Position numbers and translations under genes: made by a program. Below the pieces are notes generated by a model. The model was not told the origin of the DNA and ran no database searches. It saw only the letters and a program-made list of their open reading frames with translations. From positions 124,001 to 188,000 of the forward strand of contig NZ_NWTI01000011.1 of assembly GCF_002531575.1 (NCBI RefSeq): a stretch of 64,000 nt of DNA, in the 5' to 3' direction. Source of the stretch: Bradyrhizobium sp. Y36. GTDB taxonomy: Bacteria > Pseudomonadota > Alphaproteobacteria > Rhizobiales > Xanthobacteraceae. Below, piece after piece: positions 45,337-53,772 of this stretch (position 1 is its first letter; each line of letters starts with the position of its first letter).

Positions 45337-47598
45337 TCAAGCAGCGTCGGTGAGCAAGGGCCGACGCCGGTTGAACACGAACAGGATCAGGGCGAGCACG
45401 AGCAAGACGAAGCCTGCGATCATCTTCAACTCGGCCGATGTCGCCGTCTTGGGCAGGCGGATCGCATCGGGCGCGGCAGGCGCCGGGCGCCGCGCGGCCG
45501 GTGAAGTCGCCGCATCGGCATGGCGCTCACGCAGCTGCGTCGGGACCTGCGGGCGCTCGCCAAACACCTTCTCGAAATCCCAGCCGGCGGGCAAGTTGAT
45601 CGGCAATTCGCTGAGCTTGAGCGCCGCGCCATCGGGGCGGCTCGGCGTCTTGTCGACGGCGACAAGGCTGGTCAGGCGCGTGACGATCTGGTGATCGAGT
45701 GCCAGCGCCAGGATCGCCTTGTCGGCATCCTCCGGCGTAAGCTCCCGCATGGCCCGCGCGACCTCCGCGTCACCGATCTTGCGCCTGGCCCAGAGTTTCG
45801 ACAGGCCCGTGCCCTCAGCGGCATTTTGCAGCGGCAGCGTCACCGACCATGGACGATCCCCGACGCGCCCCTTGATCTCGAGCGAGCCTGCAAGCTTGTC
45901 GAGCTTCGCCGCCAGCACCAGCGGCTCGTCGCGATAGACGTCGGGAATGATCGCAGGCGTGACGTCGGCCTTGGCCTCGGAGAATTTCGCGGAAAGGCCG
46001 GTCACAGCCGGGTTTTCGAGCTTGGCGAACAAGCCGCGCATGCGCTCCTCGACCTGCTCGACGGAGCCGATATGGGTGAAGGCACCACGGCCGAGCTCGG
46101 CGGCGCGGGTCATCAGATAGGTGTTGGGCGCCGACCCGATGCCGACCATGAAGACGCGCGAGCGGCCGCGCATCGCCGTGATGGTTTCGAACAATTGCTG
46201 TTCATTGCCGATCGCGCCGTCGGTCAGGAAGACGACCTGGCGAACCATGCCGGTGTCGCCGAGCTTGTCGGCCAGCGCGGCGCGCATCGCCGGCACCATC
46301 TCGGTGCCGCCGCGCGCCTGCAACGCGCTCACGAACGAGGTGGCCTCGCCGACATGCGCGGCGTCTGCGGGCACGGAGGCCGGAAACAGCACGTCCATGG
46401 TGTCGTCGAAGCGGATGACGTTGAAGCGGTCGGCCGGCTGAAGGCGGGACAGGGCGTAAGTGAGGCTCGCTTTGGCCTGCACGATCGAGGTGCCACCCAT
46501 CGATCCCGAATTGTCGATCACGAACACGACCTCTCGCGGCAGCGGCTTTTGTGTCGCCTGCTCGGCGCTGGGCGGGGTGACGAAGGCGAGCAGATAGTCG
46601 GAATCGCCGACATGCTCGCGGAACAGGCCGATCGAGGGCGCCTTTTCGGCGGCGGGCTTCCAGGTCAGCTCGAAGTCGCGGTCGGCGGGGACGACACCGT
46701 CGGCGAGCGTGACGACGCGTGCCATGTTGTCCGGACTCTCGATCTTGACCTTATGATGGGAGCTCTTGACCTCGCCAAGCGCGAAGCCGGCCTTGAGGTG
46801 CACCGTGATGGTGGTCGGGTTGACCGGTGCAGAATTGGCGGGATCGAGCACGGGCGGCGAGATGCGGTCGCGGTCCGGCACCGGGTCCGAGGTCGCAGCG
46901 CCCCAGCCGGAGCCATCCTTGCGGAAGTCGACGCTCTGGACGATCGGCGCCGGATTGTAGCGCGATCCGACCACCAGCGGCAGGCGGAGCGAATATTCGT
47001 TGCCGGATTGATGCACGGGCTCCTGATATTCGATCTGCACCAGCACGGTTTCGCCGGGACCGATATTGGCGACCGAGTTGGTGAAGATGTTCGGCCGTTC
47101 CTGTTCGGTGAGCGCGGCCTTCTGACCGGCGCGGCGCGCTTCTTCGTAGATCACGCGGGCCTGCTGCCGCTCCTTGATGTCGCCGACGATGATGCGGTCG
47201 CCGACCACCATCTTCAGCGTGTCGACGGCGCCGCCGGTCGCGAGCGGATAGACGTAGGTAGCTTCGACCCAATCCTGGGTGGGGTTGCGGAAGATCTGGG
47301 TGACCCGGGCGCGCAGGGTCGGGCCGGAAACCGTGACATCGACGTCGATGCCGAGACGGATCGCTTCGGTGGTGGCGCCGTCGTTCTTCAACAGCAGGCT
47401 GCCGGATTTGGCGTCGCCGGGCTGCAGCAGGCTGGCCTGCTCGGTCGTTGCCGACCAGCTCGTCCCGAAGCTGACGAGCAGGGCCACGAAGGCCATCAGC
47501 ATCACCGCGATGCTCTGCGCGAGAAGAAACAATCCAAGCTTGATCAGCCCCTTCAACACGGGATGATCGTCGGTGTCGGCTGTGTCGTAGGTGTCCAT
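45337..47598 (-). CDS. Sortase target protein with VIT and VWA domains (LPKTA signal)
   Basis: A 753-residue protein of the marine proteobacterial sortase target family. A membrane/signal segment (about residues 15-45) is followed by a VIT domain (about 65-230; VTQIFRNPTQDWVEATYVYPL), a VWA domain with an intact MIDAS motif (VFVIDNSGSMGG, then T and D further on, about 345-520) and a long C-terminal part. The end is a textbook sorting signal: LPKTA, a hydrophobic stretch (MIAGFVLLVLALILFVF) and NRRR. The ATG at 47598 has GGGAGC upstream; the frame runs back to 47724 without membrane character. The sortase gene is just downstream, so the two form an operon. Confidence 0.9.
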   Translation of the reverse strand: MDTYDTADTDDHPVLKGLIKLGLFLLAQSIAVMLMAFVALLVSFGTSWSATTEQASLLQPGDAKSGSLLLKNDGATTEAIRLGIDVDVTVSGPTLRARVTQIFRNPTQDWVEATYVYPLATGGAVDTLKMVVGDRIIVGDIKERQQARVIYEEARRAGQKAALTEQERPNIFTNSVANIGPGETVLVQIEYQEPVHQSGNEYSLRLPLVVGSRYNPAPIVQSVDFRKDGSGWGAATSDPVPDRDRISPPVLDPANSAPVNPTTITVHLKAGFALGEVKSSHHKVKIESPDNMARVVTLADGVVPADRDFELTWKPAAEKAPSIGLFREHVGDSDYLLAFVTPPSAEQATQKPLPREVVFVIDNSGSMGGTSIVQAKASLTYALSRLQPADRFNVIRFDDTMDVLFPASVPADAAHVGEATSFVSALQARGGTEMVPAMRAALADKLGDTGMVRQVVFLTDGAIGNEQQLFETITAMRGRSRVFMVGIGSAPNTYLMTRAAELGRGAFTHIGSVEQVEERMRGLFAKLENPAVTGLSAKFSEAKADVTPAIIPDVYRDEPLVLAAKLDKLAGSLEIKGRVGDRPWSVTLPLQNAAEGTGLSKLWARRKIGDAEVARAMRELTPEDADKAILALALDHQIVTRLTSLVAVDKTPSRPDGAALKLSELPINLPAGWDFEKVFGERPQVPTQLRERHADAATSPAARRPAPAAPDAIRLPKTATSAELKMIAGFVLLVLALILFVFNRRRPLLTDAA

Positions 47599-47782
47599 TT
47601 GGCTTGCTCCCGAAGGACCGTTTGCTGGCTCCGAGCATTCGCCGGGAAGGGCCGATCTCGCGAGCAGAATGATCGGCAATGTTCCGCCACGGCCGGCCGG
47701 GCGCGCCGCGGTCGGGGCGGCCATGTGCGGTTTTGTGCTGGTTTGTCCGGCCTGCTAGAATGGCCCTCCCAAGGCAGGGCTA

Positions 47783-48556
47783 ATGATGCAGACGCAGGAC
47801 AAACTCACCGACAAGCAGCTTTCGGACGAGCAGAGCCGCGAGATCGCGGAGACCATTCGCGAGGAGCTTGCGAGGCGCCGGATCTCCCGGCAGACGCTGG
47901 CCGAGCAGGCCAAGCTCAGCCTGTCGACGCTCGAGAAGGTGCTCGGCGGCCGGCGGCCGTTCACGCTGGCGACGACGGTCCGGCTGGAGCAGGCGCTGGG
48001 CGTCTCCTTGCGCAGACATCCCGTCGTGGCGTCGCCTCCGCCTGCCAACGACGTCGCTCCCGACAGCCTCGGCTCCTATGCGCATCGCGCCGTGACCTGG
48101 ATCGAGGACGTCTACATCACGTTGCGGCCGTCGTTCGGCGACAAGGACGCCATCTTCGCCTACCGCACCGAGATCGTCTGGGAACCCAAGGTCTCCTCGC
48201 TGGTTTTCCGCGAAGGCGAGCGGACCGATGCGGCTTATGAGCATACCGGCGAGGTCGCCGTCCCCCATCAGTCCGGCTTCATCTATCTCGTCATCATCAA
48301 GCACGGCCAGCACCGCGTGATCACGGTTTCACGGCCGACGGTGTCCGGCGAAATGTACGGCATCATTTCGACGCTGCGCGCGGGCCCCGGCTCGCAGCTC
48401 ACGCCGATCGCGGCGCCGATCGCCTATGTGCCGCTCCGGAACGTTCCGAAGCCGACATTGGGACGGATTGCGGCGGATGATGCCAACCATGCCTTGTATC
48501 GAAAGCACCTGCGCCGCACGGTAGAAGAGCCCTTTGCACTATTTTTGACGTTATAG
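47783..48556 (+). CDS. XRE-family DNA-binding regulator with C-terminal sensory-like domain
   Basis: A 257-residue protein. Residues about 15-80 are a Cro/C1-type helix-turn-helix (SREIAETIREELARRRISRQ, then LAEQAKLSLSTLEKVLGGRRPFTL). The C-terminal 150 residues are beta-rich (VTWIEDVYITLRPSF, TEIVWEPKVSSLVFREGERTD), a domain I do not recognise. The gene is divergent from the sortase-target gene, 184 bases apart, and therefore a candidate regulator of it. Start: ATG 47783, with AAGG eight bases upstream; ATG 47786 is also possible. Confidence 0.8.
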   Translation: MMQTQDKLTDKQLSDEQSREIAETIREELARRRISRQTLAEQAKLSLSTLEKVLGGRRPFTLATTVRLEQALGVSLRRHPVVASPPPANDVAPDSLGSYAHRAVTWIEDVYITLRPSFGDKDAIFAYRTEIVWEPKVSSLVFREGERTDAAYEHTGEVAVPHQSGFIYLVIIKHGQHRVITVSRPTVSGEMYGIISTLRAGPGSQLTPIAAPIAYVPLRNVPKPTLGRIAADDANHALYRKHLRRTVEEPFALFLTL

Positions 48557-48608
48557 TCCGCAAGAAATAGTCCTGCTGCGGCCTCGCATGCGTCTATAAG
48601 GGGCAACC

Positions 48609-50132
48609 ATGCAGGATGCACCCGGGCGATACGACGGCGGATCTCCGCTATTCTCCATCATCATCCCGCTCGAGTATCATCGCGGGCAATGGGAGCAGTC
48701 CTGGCTCGGCTGGACCTCACAGACCGCGGACAAATCGCTCTACGAGATCATCCTGGTCGTGCCGCCGGCTTTCAGGGCGCGCGAGGAGTTGATGGCGCTG
48801 GCCGGCAATGAGGCCCGCCTCGAGTTCACCGATTCCGAGCACGATATCGGGCTCTGCGCATTCGGTGCGACCAAAGCCCGCGGCAGCCATCTGTTCTTCA
48901 CGGAGTCGCATTGCTGGCCCGAGCCCGACGTGATCGAGCAGTGCATCCGTGCCATCGAGGTTCATCCCGACTGGGCCGGCTTCTCCTGCCATTCGGTCCC
49001 GATCTGCCACAATCGGCTCTCGAAGGCCGAGGCCGCGATGTACCAGGCCGACATCGAGTTCGGCATGAAGCAGCATCCCTGGCGCAAGGTGCTCGATCAA
49101 TGCTTCGTGACGCGGCGCGACGTCTATTGGGAATGCGGGGGCCTTCGCGAGGAGCTTGGTCATTTCGCCGAATGGGTGCTGGCTGCGGCCTATCACGCGA
49201 GAGGCCATACCATCGGTTATCTGCAAGAGGCGCGCTTTCACCACTATTACGTTGGCGAGATCGGCGAGCTGAAGACGTTCACGCTCGATTTCGTTGAGGG
49301 CGAGATCCGCTATCTCGGCGAGGCGCGTCGCGATCCCGGCAACGAGCTGCTCGAAGTGCCGGTCGAATGGGTTGAATGGGCCGCGTTCGACCGATCGCTC
49401 GCCCGCGCGGCGTTGGGTGCGCTCGTCCATTACAGTTTTGCAGGCCGCGGCTGGAGGCGGCCCGGCGAAAAATTGCACGCCTTCTGGCATTGGGGTTCGC
49501 TTGTCTTGTTCGGTGATCTCCTGGCGCGTCTCTCCGCGCGCCTCGAGGCCTTGCGCGCGCGTGTCGGCCTGAGCGCGCTGACCCTGGTCGGGTCGAGCGA
49601 AGCGATCGCGCGGTGGATGAGGCGCTACATCGCCTCGCTGATCCATCTGCAGAGGCTTGAATGCATCCGCTCCATTCGCGACCGCGCCGGGCCTGCGTCG
49701 AGATTCCTGGGAGATCACGTTCTCGGGCAAGCCGGCTTCCATGCGCTCGAATCGTCGGCGGGGCACATCTTCCGCTGGAGCGAGCCGCAGGCTGCCGTTC
49801 GCATCCAGGGAAGCGCAGGCCGCAATGTCGTTCGCATCCAAAGTCCGGCCCTGCGCGCGCCGCTGCGCGCCATCGGAGCACATTTCTATCTCGACGGCGT
49901 GCGCGTGGACGGCGCCGCAATCGCAATCGCCGCCGACAGCTATACGCTCGATCTCGATCTGCCGCCCTCGGGCATCGCCATCCTGGCATGGTCGTGCCCG
50001 GTGCTGACAGGCGTTGGCGATTCCCGTCGCCTTGGCCTTGCCGTGGCCTCCATCGAGGTGAGCCAGGATACCGCCGTCTCACTTCAGCCCGAGCCAGGCG
50101 AGGGCAAAGCCGAGTTGTCGCCTGTCCGGTGA
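48609..50132 (+). CDS. Glycosyltransferase-like protein (GT2-related)
   Basis: A 507-residue protein. The N-terminal 230 residues resemble a GT-A fold: LFSIIIPLEYHRGQWEQSW, EIILVVPPAF, KARGSHLFFTESHCWPEPDVIEQC (the place of the usual DxD metal motif is taken by TESH), VTRRDVYWECGGLREELGHFAEW. The ED/D residues differ from standard GT2 enzymes, so catalysis is uncertain. Residues 260-360 are helical; the last 130 form a beta-rich domain. It starts 52 bases after the regulator gene in the same direction. Role in surface glycan synthesis is inferred from the neighbours. Confidence 0.7.
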   Translation: MQDAPGRYDGGSPLFSIIIPLEYHRGQWEQSWLGWTSQTADKSLYEIILVVPPAFRAREELMALAGNEARLEFTDSEHDIGLCAFGATKARGSHLFFTESHCWPEPDVIEQCIRAIEVHPDWAGFSCHSVPICHNRLSKAEAAMYQADIEFGMKQHPWRKVLDQCFVTRRDVYWECGGLREELGHFAEWVLAAAYHARGHTIGYLQEARFHHYYVGEIGELKTFTLDFVEGEIRYLGEARRDPGNELLEVPVEWVEWAAFDRSLARAALGALVHYSFAGRGWRRPGEKLHAFWHWGSLVLFGDLLARLSARLEALRARVGLSALTLVGSSEAIARWMRRYIASLIHLQRLECIRSIRDRAGPASRFLGDHVLGQAGFHALESSAGHIFRWSEPQAAVRIQGSAGRNVVRIQSPALRAPLRAIGAHFYLDGVRVDGAAIAIAADSYTLDLDLPPSGIAILAWSCPVLTGVGDSRRLGLAVASIEVSQDTAVSLQPEPGEGKAELSPVR

Positions 50133-50548
50133 GGCCGGATCGCGGTCGCACGGGCTGCCCATGACGGGACAATGGACTGCTCCCGTTCGTGCCAGCCGTG
50201 ACCCTGCAACGGCTGGTCGGGCGTGAAGCAGCCCGCCGCGAGCGGCGTCGCGAGCGTTGCGGAGCTGGCTTCGTCCGGCACGGCATCCAGCTTCAGGTCG
50301 AGCAACCGACATGCCTCGGCATAGAGCCGGAAATCCAGTTCATTCCAGGATCGCAGGGTCTCGCGGGAATCCGCGTCGATCGCGGATCGTTGCGGCAGCG
50401 GCGTGCGATTGAGGTGAGGCAGGGGGCCGGACGCGCCCCAGCCCATCATCCGCCCGAGCAGCCGCAGAGTGTCCTGCTCGTGTTCGAGGATGCCGGCGAG
50501 ATCGATCCGCGCCAGATGCCGCAGCGCTGCGTCCTGCAGGCGCGGATA
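50084..50548 (-). pseudogene. Remnant of a sulfotransferase-like gene (C-terminal part)
   Basis: On the minus strand a frame reads through from 50548 to a stop at 50084. Its middle has LQDAALRHLARIDLAG, PHLNRTPLPQRSAIDADSRE and SWNELDFRLYAEACRLLDLK, the pattern of the C-terminal helices of rhizobial sulfotransferase-family proteins, followed by QGHGWHERE, the start of a C-terminal beta domain that then loses similarity. No start codon, promoter or N-terminal catalytic domain is present upstream, because a strong terminator begins at 50551. I therefore call it a decayed fragment. An alternative is a short functional gene starting at 50449. Confidence 0.4.
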
Positions 50549-50550
50549 TG

Positions 50551-50578
50551 AAAAAAGAAAAACGGCCTTTCGGCCGTT
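50551..50578 (-). terminator. Strong rho-independent terminator of the Liv-type binding protein gene
   Basis: Read on the minus strand: AACGGCC-GAAA-GGCCGTT, a perfect seven-pair stem with a GAAA tetraloop, followed by TTTCTTTTTT. It lies 73 bases after the stop codon of the 50651-51871 gene. Confidence 0.9.
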
Positions 50579-50650
50579 GTTTCAGCATCGTACGGAGCCG
50601 CCCCGGACGAGCGCGGCTCCGGATCTTTCGGCAGGGACATGCGCGAAGCG

Positions 50651-51871
50651 CTAGCCTCCGGTTTCGGCGCTGATGATATCACCAAACAGCTCCCATTGGC
50701 CCTTCTTGAAGCGCCACATCTTGAGCTGCTCGATCGGCGCGAAGTCCGTAGCCGAGGTGTTGATCTTGATGCCCGGGATCAGGGTATCCGGCACGAAGTC
50801 TTTCAGGCTGGCCGCCTGCTTCATGACGTTCTCGCGGGTCAAATTGTCGCCCGACTGTTTCAGCACCTGCACCATGGTCTGGGCCGCGGCATAGGCGTAG
50901 ACGAGATTGGCGTCCGAGATGTTGGCGCCGGGCATGTACTTGTCGATGAAGGTCATGAACCGCTTCATGCCCTCGTCGTCCTTCCACTGCGGATCCGATG
51001 CATCCTTCAGGTATCCGGCCGACAGCACGCCTTCAGAAGCCTCGAGACCGGCGGGCTTCATCACCGCGCCGATCGACACCGAGACGTCGGTCATCAGGTG
51101 CATCGGCTTCCACTCCAGCTCCGCGATCTTCTTGATCGCCTGTGCCGCGAATTTCGGCGTGGCGATGTTGACGAAGACGTCGGCGCCGGTGCCCTTGAGC
51201 TTGACGATATGGGCGTCGATCGACGGCTCCGACGTCTCGTAGCTCTCCTCGGCCACGATCAGCTTGGCGGCCTTGTCGCCGAACACGTCCTTGATGCCGG
51301 CGAGGTAGTCTTTGCCGAAGTCGTCATTGGCATAGAAGACCGCGACCTTGGCGTCGGGCTTTTCCTTCAGGATGTACTTTGCGAAGATCTGGGCTTCGAC
51401 CCGGTAGCTGGGCTGGAAGCCCATGGTCCACGGAAAATTCTTCGGGTCGTTCCACTTGCTGGCGCCGGTGGCGAGGAAGAGCTGCGGCACCTTCTTGGCG
51501 TTGTGATATTTCTGCACGGCGGTCTGGGTCGGCGTGCCCAGCGCGTTGAACACCAGGAACACCTCGTCGCTCTCGATCAGCTTGCGGATCTGCTCCACGG
51601 TCTTGGGCGGCGAATAGCCGTCGTCGTAGGAGATCCAGTTGATCTTGCGGCCATTGATGCCGCCCTGGTCGTTGATCATCTTGAAATAGGCTTCCTCGGT
51701 CTTGCCGATGACGCCGTAGGCCGAAGCCGGGCCGGAATAGGCCTCGACATTGCCGATCTTGATCTCGGTGTCAGTGACGCCGGTGTCGTACTTCTTCTGC
51801 GCCTGGGCGGACTGGGTCGCAATCAGCGTCATCGCCGTTGCTGCGGCAAGCAGTGCAAGTTTCTTGTTCAT
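50651..51871 (-). CDS. Branched-chain amino acid-type ABC transporter substrate-binding protein
   Basis: A periplasmic binding protein of 406 residues in the LivK/Peripla_BP_6 family. The signal peptide MNKKLALLAAATAMTLIATQ is cleaved near AQA. The mature part starts YDTGVTDTEIKIGNVEAYSGPASAYG and has the two-lobe pattern with VFNALGTPTQTAVQKYHNAKKVPQLF and MGFQPSYRVEAQIFAKYIL. ATG at 51871 has AAGGA six bases upstream. No permease or ATPase gene is adjacent. Its position next to the acyl-CoA ligase and dehydrogenase genes suggests an organic acid or aromatic ligand, but the ligand is unknown. Confidence 0.9.
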   Translation of the reverse strand: MNKKLALLAAATAMTLIATQSAQAQKKYDTGVTDTEIKIGNVEAYSGPASAYGVIGKTEEAYFKMINDQGGINGRKINWISYDDGYSPPKTVEQIRKLIESDEVFLVFNALGTPTQTAVQKYHNAKKVPQLFLATGASKWNDPKNFPWTMGFQPSYRVEAQIFAKYILKEKPDAKVAVFYANDDFGKDYLAGIKDVFGDKAAKLIVAEESYETSEPSIDAHIVKLKGTGADVFVNIATPKFAAQAIKKIAELEWKPMHLMTDVSVSIGAVMKPAGLEASEGVLSAGYLKDASDPQWKDDEGMKRFMTFIDKYMPGANISDANLVYAYAAAQTMVQVLKQSGDNLTRENVMKQAASLKDFVPDTLIPGIKINTSATDFAPIEQLKMWRFKKGQWELFGDIISAETGG

Positions 51872-51922
51872 GAAAATTCCTTGGGTGCTTCTTTGGGTTT
51901 CTTCTGGGTTGGCAGGCACGTC

Positions 51923-51952
51923 AAAAAGAAAAAGCGCCCGCGAGGGGCGCTT
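51923..51952 (-). terminator. Rho-independent terminator of the acyl-CoA ligase gene
   Basis: Read on the minus strand: AAGCGCCC-CTCGC-GGGCGCTT (51952-51932) followed by TTTCTTTTTGA. It begins 4 bases after the stop of the ligase gene and separates it from the binding protein gene. Confidence 0.88.
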
Positions 51953-51955
51953 CGA

Positions 51956-53506
51956 TCAGGCATTGGCGACTTTCTTGTCGACCTCGGAGGCGACCGAGAA
52001 TTCATTGCGCAAGGTCGGCTTGTGGATCTTGCCGGTGGCGTTGCGCGGCAGCGCGTCAACGAAGCGGATCTGGCGTGGGCATTTGAAGCGCGCCAGATTG
52101 GCCGCGCAATGCGCGAAGACGTCGGCCTCGGTCAGCTTCTGGCCTGGCTTGACCGCGACGATGGCAAGGCCGACCTCGCCCCATTGCGGATCGGGAATGC
52201 CAATCACGGCAGCTTCGGCGATGGCATTGAGCTGATGCAGGACGTTCTCGACCTCGGCCGGATAGACGTTCTCGCCGCCGGAGATGTACATGTCCTTCCA
52301 GCGGTCGACGATGTAGTAGAAGCCTTCCTCGTCGACGCGCGTCGCATCGCCGGTGTGCAGCCAGCCGTCGGTGAAGGAGGTCTTGTTCGCCTCAGGCCTG
52401 TTCCAGTAGCCGGGTGTGATGTTGGGTCCCTTGACCCAGAGTTCACCGAGCTCGCCGACATCGGCATCGCTGCCGTCGGGGCGCACGATGCGGACTTCAG
52501 TATGCAGCACCGGCTTGCCGGCGGAGCCTGCTTTCCGCGCCGCATCCTCTCGGTCGAGCACCAGCACGGCCGGCGAGGTCTCGGTCATGCCGTAGCCCTG
52601 CTGCAGCGCGACGCCGCGCGCTTCCCACACCTTCAGCAGCGGCACCGGCATCGGCGCGCCGCCGACACCACCGACGATCAGCCGGCCAAGGTCAGTCGTC
52701 GCGAAGGCCGGGTGTTGCGCCATGAACTGGTAGATCGCGGGCACGCCGAAGAACACGTTGATCCCTTGCGCGGGATCGTTGATCAGGCCGAGCGCGATGC
52801 CGGGATCGAAGGCGCGCATGATCATGACGGTACCGCCGGCGTGCAGCACCGGATTGGTGTAGCAATTCAGCCCGCCGGTGTGGAACAGCGGCAGCACGGT
52901 GAGCAGCACCGAGGCCGGGCCGATGCAGGCGGGGCCGCCGAGATTGACGCAATTCCAGAAGGTCATGCCATGGGTGATGGTGGCGCCCTTCGGATGTCCC
53001 GTCGTGCCCGACGTGTACATGATGGTCGAGACGTCATCGAGCGTGACCTCCTCGGCGCGTGCGAGCGGCTTTGCGGCGGCGATGCCGGCCTCGTAGGATC
53101 CGCCGGGACCGAGCAAGAGGCTGGTCGGGATGTTGCAGAGCTTTGCCACGCTCAGCGCCGTCTCGGCGAGATCGGTATCGTGGATCATCACCTTCGGCGC
53201 GCAGTCGCCGGTGATGAACTGGAGCTCGGGAACGGTGAGGCGGGTGTTCAGCGGCACGAAGATCGCGCCCAGGCGGCCGCAGGCGAACTGCACCTCCAGC
53301 GTATCGGTCGTGTTCAACGCCAGCACGGCGACACGGTCGCCGCGCGCAACGTTCAACGTGGTTCGCAGGAACGAGGCGAGGCGCGAGACACGGCCGTCGA
53401 GCTGCGAATAGGTGAAGCGGCGCTCGCTCGCGAGGTCGATCACCGCAACCTTGTCAGGCGTGCGGCGGCCATGGTGGATGATCCAGTCGTAGTAACGAAC
53501 GGCCAA
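51956..53506 (-). CDS. AMP-forming acyl-CoA synthetase
   Basis: An adenylate-forming ligase of 516 residues that activates a carboxylic acid with ATP and CoA. Motifs: the P-loop MYTSGTTGHPKGA near residue 165, LPLFHTGGLN, QQGYGMTETSP near 300, LHTGDATRVDEEGFYYIVDRWKDMY near 385 and the C-terminal catalytic Lys in NATGKIHK near 498. The start is TTG at 53506 (MAVRYYDWIIHHG); GAGGGAGGAATT directly upstream is an excellent ribosome binding site and no ATG is available nearby. The gene is divergent from the acyl-CoA dehydrogenase genes, about 270 bases away. Confidence 0.91.
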   Translation of the reverse strand: MAVRYYDWIIHHGRRTPDKVAVIDLASERRFTYSQLDGRVSRLASFLRTTLNVARGDRVAVLALNTTDTLEVQFACGRLGAIFVPLNTRLTVPELQFITGDCAPKVMIHDTDLAETALSVAKLCNIPTSLLLGPGGSYEAGIAAAKPLARAEEVTLDDVSTIMYTSGTTGHPKGATITHGMTFWNCVNLGGPACIGPASVLLTVLPLFHTGGLNCYTNPVLHAGGTVMIMRAFDPGIALGLINDPAQGINVFFGVPAIYQFMAQHPAFATTDLGRLIVGGVGGAPMPVPLLKVWEARGVALQQGYGMTETSPAVLVLDREDAARKAGSAGKPVLHTEVRIVRPDGSDADVGELGELWVKGPNITPGYWNRPEANKTSFTDGWLHTGDATRVDEEGFYYIVDRWKDMYISGGENVYPAEVENVLHQLNAIAEAAVIGIPDPQWGEVGLAIVAVKPGQKLTEADVFAHCAANLARFKCPRQIRFVDALPRNATGKIHKPTLRNEFSVASEVDKKVANA

Positions 53507-53772
53507 AATTCCTCCCTCGGCGGTCTTGTGCCGCCCTCTTTCTTATTGCCCGTGCACCATGCCCGGCGTGGCCCTGAGGCCAGCCGGAGTCTGTGCAGCA
53601 ACGCTTTTTTGCGCCAGAGTTGGCCTGCGTGCGGGGAAAATCGTCTTGCGTTGAGTTGCTAGGCTGCTTCCGCACCGGGGGCCTCCGCTCCAGTCAGCCA
53701 CTCCGCGCAAGTGAGCCGCCAAGGTTCCAGCCATGGTTGCGGCGACGAATCCGTCCTTGAGGCGAGAGTGCG

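Noticed and set aside
45520..48240. Open frame of about 900 codons on the plus strand over the sortase-target and regulator genes
   Set aside because: It crosses two well-supported genes on different strands and shows no family features.
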